Assembly: GCA_028386065.3 (NCBI GenBank)
Contig: JAKUCV010000161.1
Coordinates: forward strand, 40,116 to 104,115
DNA length: 64,000 bases
Origin: Turnera subulata
Lineage: Eukaryota; Streptophyta; Magnoliopsida; Malpighiales; Passifloraceae
Reading direction: 5' to 3'
Shown here: one piece after another, positions 30,963-43,594 of the stretch
Position numbering within the stretch: the first letter of the stretch is position 1
How the letters are laid out: the number at the start of each line of letters is the position of its first letter
Notes under the pieces: generated by a model
Databases searched by the model: none
Seen by the model: the letters and a program-made list of their open reading frames with translations, nothing else
Told to the model about the DNA's origin: nothing
Translations under genes and position numbers: made by a program

Positions 30963-33900
30963 ATGGCGGAAGCAGGTTCAAAACAGGCTACATCAAGTAC
31001 ACAGTCAGGAGAGATAGTTTCCACATCCAGATGGTCGAGGATCCCAGTATCTAGTTCGAAGCTTGCTGTGGAGATATTTGACGGTACTGGTCATTTTGGC
31101 ATGTGGCAGTGTGAGGTTCTTGACTCGCTGTTCCAGCAGGGACTTGATGTTGCTATTGCAGAAGAAAAACCTGACGATATCAGTGACAAGGAGTGGGCCG
31201 ACGTAAACAAGTTGGCGTGCGGAACAATTCGATCATGCTTATCCAGGGAGCAGAATATGCTTTCAAAAATGAAGTTTCTGCACACAAACTGTGGAAGGCA
31301 TTGGAAGACACTTTCTTGAAGAAAAGTGGTCAAAATAAGCTTCTGATGAAGAAGAGATTGTTCCGGTTCGAGTATCGACCAGGTTCTACGATGAATGAAC
31401 ACATTACTCTGTTTAAAAAGTTAGTAGCAGACCTGTTCAATTTGGATGTTATATTTGAAGACGAAGACTTGGCTTTGATGCTGTTATCTTCTCTTCCCGA
31501 AGAGTTCGAGCACTTGGAGACAATATTACTTCATGGGAAGGAGAATGTATCCTTAGAGGCTGTATGTTCGGCTTTGTACAGTCATGAGTTGAGACAGCAG
31601 GACAAAATGAAGAGCAAAGCAACTGTAGCAGATGAAGCTTTAGTGGCTAGAGGACGACAGCAAAGCCAGTCAAAGGGGAGAAGAGGAAGATCCAAGTCGA
31701 GAAGCAGAGTTGCCAAAGATGAATGTGCCTTTTGTCATGAGAAAGGGCATTGGAAGAAAGACTGTCCGAAGTTGAAAAAGAAGGAAAAGACTCCACAAGA
31801 TGCAAATGTTACAGAATGCAAGAGTGATGCAGAGTCAGATACGTCTTTGGTTGCTTCACCTTCAACATCACATGTTGATGAGTGGATTTTGGATTCTGGT
31901 TGCACCTACCATATGTGCCCCATTCGAGAATGGTTCTTTGACCTTGAAGAGCTCAATGGCGGGGTTGTTTTCATGGGCAATGACAATCCATGTAAAACAG
32001 TCGGGATAGGTTCAATCAAGCTGAAAAATCATGATGGATCCACCAGAATTTTGAGAGATGTTCGATATGTTCCAGAGTTGAAGAAGAATCTCATTTCTTT
32101 AGGGGCCTTAGAATCAAAAGGCCTAGTTGTCACTATCCGAGATGGAATTCTTAAAGCAACGTCAGGAGCATTGGTGATGTTAAAAGGCGTGAAGAAGAAT
32201 AATCTATATTACTACCAAGGTAGTACAGTAATTGGGGCAGTTGCAGCAGTAACTTCTGGAAGCAAGAAAGATGCAGAGGCAACAAAGCTGTGGCATATGC
32301 GTTTGGGACATACTGGTGAAAAATCCTTGCAGATTCTTGCCAAGCAGGGATTGTTGAAAGGTACGAAGACTTGCAAATTAGAATTTTGTGAGCATTATGT
32401 TCTGGGAAAGCAACGAAGAGTGAAGTTTGGCACTGCTATCTATGATACCAAGGGAATTTTGGACTATGTGCATTCAGATGTGTGGGGACCTGCCAAGACT
32501 CCATCCCTTGGAGGTAGACACTATTTTGTCACTTTTGTTGATGATTTTTCCAGAAGAGTGTGGGTGTTTACAATGAAGAAGAAGGATGAGGTGCTTAGGA
32601 TTTTCCTTAGATGGAAAACTCAGGTTGAGAATCAGACAGGAAGAAAGATTAAAGTTCTCCAAACAGACAATGGTGGAGAATATACGAGTAATCCTTTCTT
32701 GAAGATATGCCAAGATTGTGGCATAGTTCGGCACTTTACAGTCAGAAAAACACCACAGCAGAACGGGGTGTCAAAGCGTATAAACAAGGCATTGGTGGAG
32801 AAAGTTCGTTGTGTGCTGTCTAATGCTGGGCTAGGCAGAAATTTTTGGGCTGAGGCTGTGACATATGCTCAACATCTTGTTAATCGGTTGCCACATTCTA
32901 CTTTAGGTGGCAAGACCCCTTTGGAGGTATGGTCTGGAAAACCTGCTACAGGTTATGATTCTTTACATGTTTTTGGCTCCACAGCATACTACCATGTGAA
33001 TGAATCAAAGTTAGATCCACGAGCAAAGAAGGCTCTATTTATGGGTCTTAATGCTGGAGTGAAGGGATACCGTCTTTGGTGTCTAAAGGCAAAGAAGACT
33101 ATTATCAGCAGGGATGTTACCTTTGATGAATCTGCCATGTTGACTAAGATAAATCCAGAATAAGCTGGTGGTACTTCACAGCAGGTGGAGTGTGTATCAA
33201 AGCAGGTGGAGTTTGAGCCTACTATGGTGATCCCAGCTAAGAGCAAAAATGGTGACTCTCTATTGACAGAGGAAGAGTCAGATGAAGAAGAGGTTCCGGC
33301 CCAAGAACCTACGCAGCAGTTCGAGTCAATTGCCACTAGTAGACCGAGACGAGAAAGAAGAAAACCAGAACGTCTCATTGAAACGGTGGCCTATGCACTT
33401 CCAGTCGTCGATGATGTTCCTTCCACTTTTTCAGAAGCCATTCGGAGTTCTGAAAGTAGCAGTTGGAAAGAGGCAATGAAGGAGGAGATGAAATCTCTTC
33501 AGAAGAACAAGACATGGAAGCTAACACAACTACCGAAAGGAAAGAAGGCAATTGGATGCAAATGGGTATTTGCTAAGAAAGATGGATTTCCTGACAAGAA
33601 TAATGTTTGCTACAAGGCAAGATTGGTGGCTAAAGGCTACACTCAGAAGGAGGGAATTGATTATAATGAGGTTTTTTCTCCAGTTGTGAAGCATTCCTCC
33701 ATTAGAATTCTGTTGGCCATGGTAGCACAGTTGAATTTAGAGCTAGCTCAACTTGATGTGAAGACTGCGTTCTTACACGGTGACTAGAAGGAGGAAATCT
33801 ATATGACTCAGCCCGATGGATACAAAGTTACTGGTAAAGAAAATTGGGTATGCAAACTAGACAAGTCGTTGTACGGATTGAAGCAATCTCCAAGGCAGTG

Positions 33901-34990
33901 GTACAAACGATTTGACAAGTTTATGTTGGATCAGAAGTACACAAGGAGCAAATACGACTATTGTGTGTATTTGAGCAGACTTCAAGATGGGTCCTACATC
34001 TACCTACTCTTATATGTTGATGACATGCTGATAGCTGCAAAGAGCCAAGTTGAAATTGACAAGCTAAAGGCTCAGTTGAGTAAAGAGTTTGAGATGAAGG
34101 ATTTGGGAGAAGCCAAAAAGATTCTCGGCATAGAGATAAGCAGGGATAGAGAGAGAGGCAAGCTTTGGCTAACACAGAAGTAGTATTTGAAGAAAGTACT
34201 ACAACGTTTTGGTATGAATGAGGAATCAAAACCTGTAGGTACTCCACTTGCCCCTCATTTGAAACTTAGCTGCCAGTTATCTCCACAGACAGAAGAAGAA
34301 CGAGAGTACATGACGAAGATCCCATATGTTAATGCAGTTGGAAGTTTGATGTATGAAATGGTGTGTACGAGACCAGATATTTCACAAGCTGTTAGTGTTG
34401 TGAGCAGATATATGCATGATCCCGACAGAGGTCACTGGCAAGCTGTGAAATGGATTCTTCGGTATATCAAAGATACCGTAGATGTTGGCTTAATGTTTGA
34501 GACGGATGAATCACTTGGTCAAGGAGTGGTTGGGTATTGTGATTCTGACTATGCAGGAGATTTGGATAAGCGAAGATCGACGACGGGCTATTTGTTCACT
34601 TTAGCAAAAGCCCCTATTAGTTGGAAGTCTACTTTATAGTCAACGGTGGCTTTGTCTACAACGGAGGCAGAGTATATGGCTATTACAAAAGCTGTGAAGG
34701 AGGCAATTTGGCTTCATGGGTTGCTCAAAGACTTGGGGGTTGGTCAGAAACAACTTGTAGTATATTCTGACAGTCAGAGTGCTATTCATTTAGCGAAGAA
34801 TCAAGTCTTTCATGCACGGACGAAGCATATCGATATTCGCTATCATTTTGTGAGGGAGATTCTCGAAGAAGAAGAGATACTTCTCCAAAAAGTTTTGACT
34901 TCGGAGAATCCTGCAGATATGTTGACCAAGGTGGTGACTAGGACCAAGTTTGAACATTGTTTAGACTTGGTCAATATCCTGCACTTTTGA
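30963..34990 (+). pseudogene. Copia gag-pol, interrupted by frameshift and stops
   Basis: The ATG at 30963 starts Gag; the frame shifts at about 31200-31310 and continues in one frame to 34990. Visible domains: Gag core to about 31600, zinc knuckle CAFCHEKGHWKKDC (about 31725), protease WILDSGCTYHM (about 31885), GAG-pre-integrase LWHMRLGH, integrase core (HSDVWGP, LQTDNGGEY), reverse transcriptase with LYVDDMLIA (about 34012), and RNase H STTEAEYMA. In-frame stops lie at 33161 (TAA), 33785, 34181 and 34637 (all TAG). Two key residues are also lost: the integrase zinc-finger cysteine (CEHYVLGKQ where CEHC is usual) and the third acidic residue of the DDE triad (NGVSKRIN where NGVAERMN is usual). 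It cannot transpose on its own. Confidence 0.93.
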
Positions 34991-35094
34991 GTTGGTGCCA
35001 GTTGGCACAAGTTGGAAGTACTATGAAGGCTGTTCTTTATTTGGTTAAGAAGATTAATACTTGGTGGGATTTGAATAGCAACAAGGTGGAGATT

Positions 35095-35669
35095 TGTTGG
35101 AATAGTTTTGCTTTTCTTGAATCCCACATCGTGGAGTTTGAGCTTGGGGGGTTTTGTTTTGCTATAAATAGAACTCCCCCTTGCCTTAGTAAATCATCCC
35201 AAAAATTAGAGTATAATTGTATCCTAACAATTGTACTAAATACTCTTCTTCTCCTAGTAAAAAAGCAGGCCCTTTTCTAGTGGTGCTCCGGAGACGTAGG
35301 CAAAATTGGCCGAACTCCATTATCAATTTTTGAGTGTGTTCTTTCCTTATTATTTCGCCTTTAATTTCCGCATTTGTTTATTTGTTTAGTATTCAACATT
35401 GGCCGGCTAAGCCGCCTTATCTCTTTGTTGGCCGGCTAAGCCGCCTTATTTCTTTCTTGGCTGGCAAAGCCTCCTTGTTCTATTTGTTGGCCGGCTAAGC
35501 CGCCTTTGTCGGGTATAGGTTGTGAATTATAACACTGTACAAGTGAGTCCTGTCTAGGAGGCTGGGTTTTAAGTGAACCACTGTTCCTCCAGTCTTTCCT
35601 GGAGATTTATCGAATCAGTTCAATTCACTAGTTTGTTGTAGTGGAGAATATACCTGAATTTCCCCAACA
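35095..35669 (+). mobile_element. 3' LTR of copia element (575 bp)
   Basis: Same termini and motif order as the 5' LTR. It lacks 57 bases present there; the deletion lies between two TTATC repeats (ATTTATC and AATTATC in the 5' LTR), so a microhomology or slippage event after insertion is the likely cause. Confidence 0.97.
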
Positions 35670-35826
35670 CAGTATCCACCAGGCACAGCTCGCTCAAGTT
35701 AGGACAAGACAGAGAGAGATCGAGCGCAAAACCCTGCAGGTAAGTAGTGAACATGCAGCAGTTTTCTAGATGCATACTGGTAAGATTAGGGGAGGAAAAC
35801 TTCGCCTTCAAATAGCTTGGGCGCAA
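35670..35826 (-). pseudogene. F-box/LRR-type gene, copy C, 5' remnant
   Basis: The minus strand encodes LTSMHLENCC and CPNLSELCLVDTVL, the LRR-like part just upstream of the copia insertion point. Homology stops near 35815; the F-box itself and the start codon are missing, and unrelated sequence follows, so copy C was already truncated or was later deleted at this side. Confidence 0.8.
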
Positions 35827-35903
35827 GTAGGGTATGTCCGTCGTCCGTGTGTGTGTTTTGGGTTGAAAGGTGTTTTGGGTTTGGGCTCCACCGTTTATGG
35901 GCC

Positions 35904-36303
35904 TTTGGAATTTTACAGATTTGAGATCTTCTTCATAGGGCCTATAGTTTTAATACAAAATGGCTTGGCCCAAAACCAAAGTGGACAGCATTTTGTTTCT
36001 CACACTGAAAAAAACGAAATGGATAGCATTAACCCATGAAGGAGTTGGGGAATATTTTTATACAGTCATTGCTTTTACCGAATTACTTTTATTAAGGAAT
36101 AAATTTGGAATTTTACAGATTTGAGATCTTCTTCATAGGGCCTATAGTTTTAATACAAAATGGCTTGGCCCAAAACCAAAGTGGACAGCATTTTGTTTCT
36201 CACACTGAAAAAAACGAAATGGATAGCATTAACCCATGAAGGAGTTGGGGAATATTTTTATACAGTCATTGCTTTTACCGAATTACTTTTATTAAGGAAT
36301 AAA
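35904..36303 (+). repeat. Perfect 200-bp tandem duplication
   Basis: 35904-36103 and 36104-36303 appear identical (unit starts TTTGGAATTTTACAGATTTG). No coding content. Perfect identity suggests a very recent event or an assembly duplication. Confidence 0.92.
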
Positions 36304-39228
36304 ATTTTTCTAATGTTAATGTTCTCTAAGCCTCAAAAAAACTTATTTAAATAGATCAAAACTATTTTTGTGAACAAAAAAACTCTTACAAAATAACTTC
36401 TATTAGAATTTAATTTGCAAAATTCTAAATTAGTCAGGAATAATAAAAGAAAATGCAGTCAAACATCAAACTATTTAAGTGAATCAAGTATCATTGTAAA
36501 ATTACTTTTATTACTATTTAATTTGCAAAATTCTAAACTAGTTTGGAATAATAAAGAAAATGCAGCCAGAGTTACACTTTGTTGACCCGACATAACTACT
36601 GAAACTACCTTTTGTGGCACAAATGCATTTGTTTTGATTTTCATCAGGGATCATAATCATATGCTCTAGTAGGAATACAATCTCTATTTCTTTCTCATGT
36701 GCAGGAAGTACTGCATTTTAAGTAGGACAAACATCCAAGATCTCACATGGAATCAAATGCATAAAATGCTCAGAAACAAACCTGACAAGGTTTCTATAAT
36801 GATAGAAACTCCAATAATCAAATCAAAAAACATTGTCAGCTAGTTAATCTATTTGACTCGGTGAAGTTTTCTTTGACTTGGCCAATCTAATCACACACTA
36901 TAGCATCTCCAATACTAAAAGCAAAAGCACAGAACTCTCTTGGGGATGAGACTCAAAATTTGCAAACTTGTAACCACGTACAAGTTGAGCATTCTACACC
37001 AAGTAATGTAGATATGTATGTGACAACTTCAGCTTCGATTGGTTAGTTTGTCCATTATCATTATGGACACAATGTCCTTTGATGCAAGCAATGCCCGCTC
37101 ACTAATACATGCTTATATTATATAAGTATAGCGTGAACAATAACATCACCAGCTCCTTTGGTCCACTTTATGCCTGCCTCTCTTTTCATATACCCAACAA
37201 ATTAATATTAATAATATAATAATAGTCCATTGCAATGCATGACCCTCAAAATCATGCCGTAAAGATGGGTTCATGGAGATCCACATTTGTTATAAATTCC
37301 ATTGCAATAATGGCGTTCAAGCATGCAAATCTCTGGTCAAAATCAAACTTGGTTGGATAGTTCTAATCTTGAGATTACATGAGGTCATGAGTGGTGTGGA
37401 AAATGAGTTAATGGATGGGATTGCCACGTTAAGCAAATCCCATTAATTAATTTTTTTGCTGGTAGGGTCTCTCGGGGGTCCTACAAAGTTGATCAGGAAG
37501 CAGGCCATCTTATAATATAGGAAGATTGGGCTATCAGATGATAGATTGTAAAGAAGTGGTGTGTCAAACGTGGTAAATTAATTCATGGGAGGAGATGTGT
37601 TTTTTAAGTTATATTGGACCAAGAAACCAAAATATCAAGTTTTGCTTCTGATGATGAAAATGTTAAGGGCTACCAACCTATAATTCTGCCACCAACCCTT
37701 TCTTGTCCCGCAATGTCAGTTTTCACTCTAATATACACTGGCCAATCATATGGTAAATTTTATAATTTTAGATATTTGGGGTAGTTGAGTAAAGAAGATT
37801 TCTAGAGTATCATTTATTAGTGTTGAAGATAAATGGATTAGTCAAGGAAGTAAGTTTCAGGATTCTGATAATTATACCCGAAAAAGCAAAAATTCTGGAT
37901 GAGAATTACAAATTCTAGCATTAGAGTCAGCTAACGTCCGCAAATAATAAAGAATCTTTTGCATTCAAGTGCTATTTCATGAGCTAGAAGATTTCAATTC
38001 CTTTTGGTTTCACACGCGTGAAAGTAACATTCCAATCTTAATCTTCAAACCAAAAAAAATGAAAATTCTTTCAACAGATTTTGAAAAAACTCATTTGTCA
38101 CAAATTATGTTTCATGCAAGTGCTGCATTAATTAAGGATAAAAAAACGTTATAAATGTAAACACATGGCACAGATAAAGAAGTGAAAGGAGGCAAGATGA
38201 ATAAGACACCCCACCATCTAAAGTGGCATTAAAAATGTGGAGAAACAAAAGCCATATTCAGTCGGATATATATATATTTTTTTTTTACCCATCAGATATT
38301 ACCCCAATGAGATATTTTTTCAATCACACATTATGCTTCATAAACAAAATAAAAATCTAAACCAGCATTGAACAGACATTGAACTCCATGGGAGGTCAAG
38401 CCACCAAGCCATTGTTGGTAATGCTTTTTGTCTTCTACATTGGTGGTGTTGATAAGATGGTTTGTGTTAGGTGACACGAAATATCACACTTTGACAACCA
38501 AACGAACCAAATTTTTACTATTTAGAATATTAGGGGAAGGGCAAAGACCGAATCTAAAAGCAGGAACATCGTTGAATGGATATTTTTTGGATTTCCTTAT
38601 CTTAAAATACACTTAATTATATTTTTTGGGGGGTAGATGAATCAGCAACAATATTAAATTATATGATATTGTCTGGTCAAATATGGGAAACCGCTTGGAA
38701 TTTCTGAAATATTTTCCAGATTCCTTCCTTCAAGGCGTATCTCCTTGACATTAGAAACCTGCCTTTATTTGTTTGGTCAAAAAAAAAATGGAAACAAAAG
38801 AAAAAGATTTGTCTTTATTTATCTACTTTAGAAAATGTCGTCGCTCATGTCATGATTTAATTCGGGTCGATCCAGGTTGAAGCTCATGATACTCCACGGA
38901 CAACAAAAAAAAAAAAGGAAAATAACAAATAATGGTGAGGAAAGAAAAGCTAATAGGAACCTTCCCAAGTCTAAAAGCAGAATTCGGTGAATCTTTTTTT
39001 TTTGTTTGAATCATAAACAAAGGTAAAATATGACGATAAGATATATTTTTTTCTTCCATATATATAGCAATTTTAAGTAACATGGCACATTTTAAGGAGA
39101 AGATACAACCTACCATAGATGTATGATCTTTGCTTAAAATGAGTTGTCAATAGGAAACATACCAATAGTCAATGGAAGGTAGTTGCTGCCAGTAACATAC
39201 AGTCTTTTAAATATATAAATCCTTTTTT
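36304..39228. other. Intergenic, AT-rich
   Basis: No gene recognised on either strand. A degraded tandem repetition of about 110 bases is at 36395-36565 (shared ATTTAATTTGCAAAATTCTAAA and GGAATAATAAA...GAAAATGCAG). The rest is AT-rich with short A/T runs; open frames are short and unsupported. Confidence 0.5.
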
Positions 39229-39350
39229 GCCTGCGACGTGTAGTCGAGTTGGCACCTCCCACAGTTTGTGGGGTTAGTGGTCGTGGGTTCGAATCCTGAC
39301 AGTGTTGATTAGTTTAGCATTTAGATTAGAATTCTCAATGTAACCAAAAA
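39229..39350 (+). mobile_element. tRNA-derived SINE
   Basis: It has a perfect pol III A box (TAGTCGAGTTGG, about 39241) and B box (GGTTCGAATCC, about 39285) about 35 bases apart, in a body starting GCCTGCGACGTG and ending GTAACCAAAAAAAA. This is the layout of plant SINEs. A possible target duplication (AAATATATA-like) lies before and after but is in simple sequence and not decisive. Confidence 0.7.
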
Positions 39351-39648
39351 AAATATATACATTTTTAAATATTTAATAAATTGCTTTCCAATTCATTTAA
39401 ATACAAACGAGAAAACAAAAACAAAAAGAATTAATTTTGTGTTAGTTGGCCGTCACTTTCCCTGATTCCCTCCTCAGGGAGAATTTATTGAATACGTTTT
39501 CCATTTCTTGGATCCTTTTGTGCTAGATGAATCAGCAGCAAACTTAAATTAGTCTATTTCATGGGCTTTAAGGTTTTTTTTTTCTTTGTTTAGAATAATG
39601 GGAAGGGAAAAAAGTGCACACTCATAAATAATATATTATGCATATATT

Positions 39649-40075
39649 GGGATAAAAGGTTCCAAAAGTTCTATTATTCTTAGGTATTTTTCAATAGAGT
39701 CTTATACCTTCTTTTTTGATTAATCAAGTCGTATTATTTTGAGTTGTTTATCAAAGAAGTCCTAGGCACCATTTTCCATCCAATTTTGTTGAGTTGGCCA
39801 TTATCTTATGACGTGGCATGTACGCATCACATGCTCACATGTCTAAAATCTACGTTATTAGGACTTGATTAACCAAAAAAATAGTCAAAAGGTGATTACC
39901 AAAATGCCATGTCAAAGGGTGATTGTCAACTAAGCAAAAATTTAACGGAAACTGTTAATAGGACTTTGTTAAATAAACGGTCAAAACAAATAGGACTTGA
40001 TTAATCAAGAAAATAGTTATAGGACTTAATTGAAAAGTGTTCAAAAGTAATAGGACTCCTGAAGGCCTTTATCCC
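39649..40075. mobile_element. Small TIR element (MITE), 427 bp
   Basis: Tips GGGATAAAAGG and the inverse of GGCCTTTATCCC begin an imperfect inverted repeat of about 120 bases (both arms contain TTGATTAATCAAG). ATATATT is repeated on both sides (39642-39648 and 40076-40082). No coding sequence. Its right end lies inside the first unit of the adjoining tandem duplication. Confidence 0.7.
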
Positions 40076-40620
40076 ATATATTGAGGATAGTGTTAAATAC
40101 CATTGCACAAAATATAGTAAGTAAATTTTCTAATCCTCTAATAGTACATTACATATATTATAAACCGCTCTTTTACAAAAACAACATACTTGGTTTAACA
40201 TTCTTGTGCATGCAATTGTTTTGGGATGAGTGATTTTAATTTCTCTTTATTCTTTTTTTGTTTTCGGTATCTGGAGGTTTACCTCGACTAATCCGGATTT
40301 GCACTTGGTCACGCACCTGATTATAGTGGGCAAGTTGGACTCCTGAAGGCCTTTATCCCATATATTGATGATAGTGTTAAATACCATTGCACAAAATATA
40401 ATAAGTAAATTTTCTAATCCTCTAATAGTACATTACATATATTATAAACCGCTCTTTTACAAAAACAACATACTTGGTTTAACATTCTTGTGCATGCAAT
40501 TGTTTTGGGATGAGTGATTTTAATTTCTCTTTATTCTTTTTTTGTTTTCGGTATTGGAGGTTTACCTCGACTAATTCGGATTTGCACTTGGTCAGCACCT
40601 GATTATAATGGGCAAGTCTC
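40055..40620 (+). repeat. 284-bp tandem duplication
   Basis: Unit 1 (40055-40338) and unit 2 (40339-about 40620) are nearly identical, differing at a few bases (for example TATCTGGAGG against TATTGGAGG). The unit starts inside the right TIR of the MITE (ACTCCTGAAGGCC), so the duplication happened after that insertion. Confidence 0.9.
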
Positions 40621-42496
40621 TCAATAAAAATTTTCTGCATATATGAAGACTGGAACTCAAAATTTTGCTTAGGCAAAACCAAATCACTTACAATTTGGAC
40701 CCGTCTCAGATTAATTAATTTCTCTTTATTTTTTTATTTTTTGCTTGGAATCATTTTACCGAATGCGAGGAAGATTCTCAAAGAGGATACATCAGGCCAC
40801 CATCAAGGAATCTTTTATTCATATTCATGTTTTTTTGGTCGAATTCAAAGAATCTTTTAGCTAGTCTCTTCCAAAATTTTGAGAATCGCCTTATGACAAC
40901 CTTTTGTCGAAATGCTTATCTCCAAAATCAAGGAAAACCACTATATTAACCTGCAATGTGTGATTCACTGAAAAAATTTTATCCGTATTCTCTTTAATTA
41001 ATTCAACCTTTGAGTTGGAAGAAAATGCCCATAGAAAATTTGTTGCAGCACATGAAAATGTTTGATGTGTTAGGTGAAAAATGGATGCATATTTCCTGTT
41101 TAAAAGTATCATTCACTTATTAAAGGGTCACATCACATCATGTCTATAAACCTCATTAAAACCTCGGCAAAAAAAAAAAACCTCATTAATACTTACTTAA
41201 AATATGCCAAGGCAATTGCATAGCATAAACATTATTTATTTAATGGTTGTATTCCAGGCACAAAAGAATCAGAAACTACTAGGATTTCTATCTTCTTCTT
41301 TAATTTATATTTTAGGCATTCTTCGTCCAAGATTAATAATTGAGAGTGATCATGGAGATTGGGAAGATGCCATGAGGACATTGAACTACGCAATTTGGGG
41401 TTAGATACAACTATATTTTTTTGTTTTTGCACACATTTAAAATTTGTGAAGTTGCGTTTCCACTAAGGTATAGAGTCGATTTAATTATGAAAATGACTAG
41501 GTTACAATTATTAAATTTATAGATTTGGAAACCACCTTAGAGTAATTATACCCAGAATCGAACTTGACCTAGGTATATTCCCCACCACAGGTACCCAAGA
41601 TAAAATTTTAAATGATATTTGAGTGGAATAAGTAAGTGGATAATTAATATATGAGTAAATAAGGAATATAAGATTATAAGTAGCTTAATTAGTTGAATAA
41701 CCGTGGGTATCTGTATATGCTGCTTGTATACAATCCACTAGCATTTAAAAAGTGATAGAATGTACTTTTCTGAAAAAAAAAAAAAAGAACAGTGATGGAA
41801 TATACTGTCAAGTAACCCAACTTGGAGCCATTATATCATGTGTGTGGGTCAATATTTACAAGTTCAAAAACCTTCACAACAAAAAAAAAAATAAAAGTTT
41901 AAAAACCTTAATGAAGGTTTTATATGGTTGAGATTGGAAGCCCAATACTTTCAGGCCTTCATCGCTTTGAGGATGAGATCATTATTTTTTTAATGAAACA
42001 ATGCAATCAATCAGAATTAAACCATTTCAAAACCTACTTGAATACTGGATGTGGAAAAAGTTGTGTAGCTAACTAATGTGAATCGAGCTAGATGGATTTA
42101 AGTAAAAAAAGGAAAATTAACAAAAAAAAAAGTCATAAAAAACCAATATAGATAAAATGATAATATAGTAGAAAGCAAGCTATGCCTGTGTGTCTTAGGA
42201 GGAGAGGAATATTTGAATTTTGATAAATACTTATAGACAAAATCTCTTTTTCTTTCTTCTTTTTTCACTTTGTGCCGTACTCGCACATGTTTTAGAGTCC
42301 ATGAAAAAATATATTTTTAAAAAGCATCCAAATCATTTTTTATATTTTTCTTTATTTGTTAAGTTAAATGCAATATATGTTATATTCTTAGGGCTTCGTT
42401 CTTCATGTGGAAAAAGTTAGAGCACAATTAAATATTTAACCTCATCTCATACATATAAAGTTACGAAACCAAATAAATTGTATTGAAGATTATTTA
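40621..42496. other. Intergenic, AT-rich
   Basis: No gene or RNA recognised; several A runs (41168, 41775, 41880) and short unsupported open frames. Confidence 0.5.
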
Positions 42497-43589
42497 TGAG
42501 ACGCCCCGGCCCGTATTTACCGTACACAGTAAACACGTGCCGGAACTGTGATGACCCAACCAAACATACCCAGCCTACAGTGAATAAAACATAAACCCTG
42601 GCTCAACACCCCAAAAATATTAACAACAATATGGCCTTACGGCCCAACATCAATAACATCATAACTGGCCCAACGGCCCAACAACAATAATAATCAGCAC
42701 AGCGGAAGACTCATCAATATGCACAGCGGAAGACTTATGACTCACATGACAACATATGCAAAGCCCAATGCAACTAATGGATCCGAGTCCTGTCCAAGGG
42801 ATGACGCCGCAGCCTGTCTGGAATGCAATATACCTGAACAACAAATAACTCAACCTACGGGATGAAAGCCCACAGGTGAGGGGTGAGTCCGAAGTGCCCA
42901 CCGGGTAAACCCATAAGCAAATATACATAAACATACACCGTAACTATTCCAAGTCACAACACAACAATTAACCAGGGTTCTCACGAACCTTAAATACACA
43001 CTGGTGATTCTAGACACACTATTCCAATTTTATTATCAGGGCCCCTATCACAAGCTAAATGATGGCCGTCGCCTGGTAGTCAAGCTAGCTAGCCCGTGGA
43101 CCCCACTTGGTACAGACAGGGAGCAGGCACCAGCCACTAACTCTCCCCCAGCACCATAATCTAAGACTACCATCTGGCTGTTCCAACATTTAACTGTGAC
43201 CTACTAGATGTCTAAGTGTTTCCATTTTATTATTTCCTTTCCCCTCGACTAGTTACTGAATGTTACTATTGAATGTTACTATTAAGCTTGTGATTAATAA
43301 TAATGCAGTTCGTCTGCATTACGGGCGAATCCGTTCCGGACCAGAAAATAACAGGTACCTCCTTAGTTATTTTCCGGTGTGATTTTTCGAGAAATTCCGA
43401 AAACCGAAAAATACCAACTTAGTTCCGAAAAATTCACGGGAAAATCACGAGCGCGGGAAAACCCTCGGTTTCAAAAAACGACTCCCGATTTACCGCGAAT
43501 TAATTACCCGAGATTAATTCAACAGTAAATCACGGTAAAACAATTTCTACAGTCCCAGTAAAAATCCAAATTTTACCCGGGCTGTTACA
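42497..43589 (-). mobile_element. Solo LTR, 1.1 kb, gypsy-type, with 5-bp target duplication
   Basis: On the minus strand it starts TGTAACAGCCCGGG and ends GGGGCGTCTCA; ATTTA is repeated at 42492-42496 and 43590-43594. It is homologous to both ends of the 3.1 kb solo LTR at 20709-23807 but lacks that copy's central 2 kb including the hairpin array. The block GGGCACTTCGGACTCACCCCTCACC is shared. Confidence 0.93.
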
Positions 43590-43594
43590 ATTTA

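Larger units (their letters stand above)
30260..35669 (+). mobile_element. Complete Ty1/copia retrotransposon inserted in F-box copy C
   Basis: LTRs at 30260-30891 and 35095-35669 bracket one gag-pol region. The 5-bp target duplication CAGTA is at 30255-30259 and 35670-35674. A primer-binding site (TGGTAGCGGAGCC, 30894) and a purine tract (ACAAGGTGGAGA before 35095) are present. Domains run gag, protease, integrase, reverse transcriptase, RNase H, the copia order. The LTRs are still close in sequence, so the insertion is younger than the F-box duplication, but coding damage (see the gag-pol entry) makes it non-autonomous. Confidence 0.97.
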
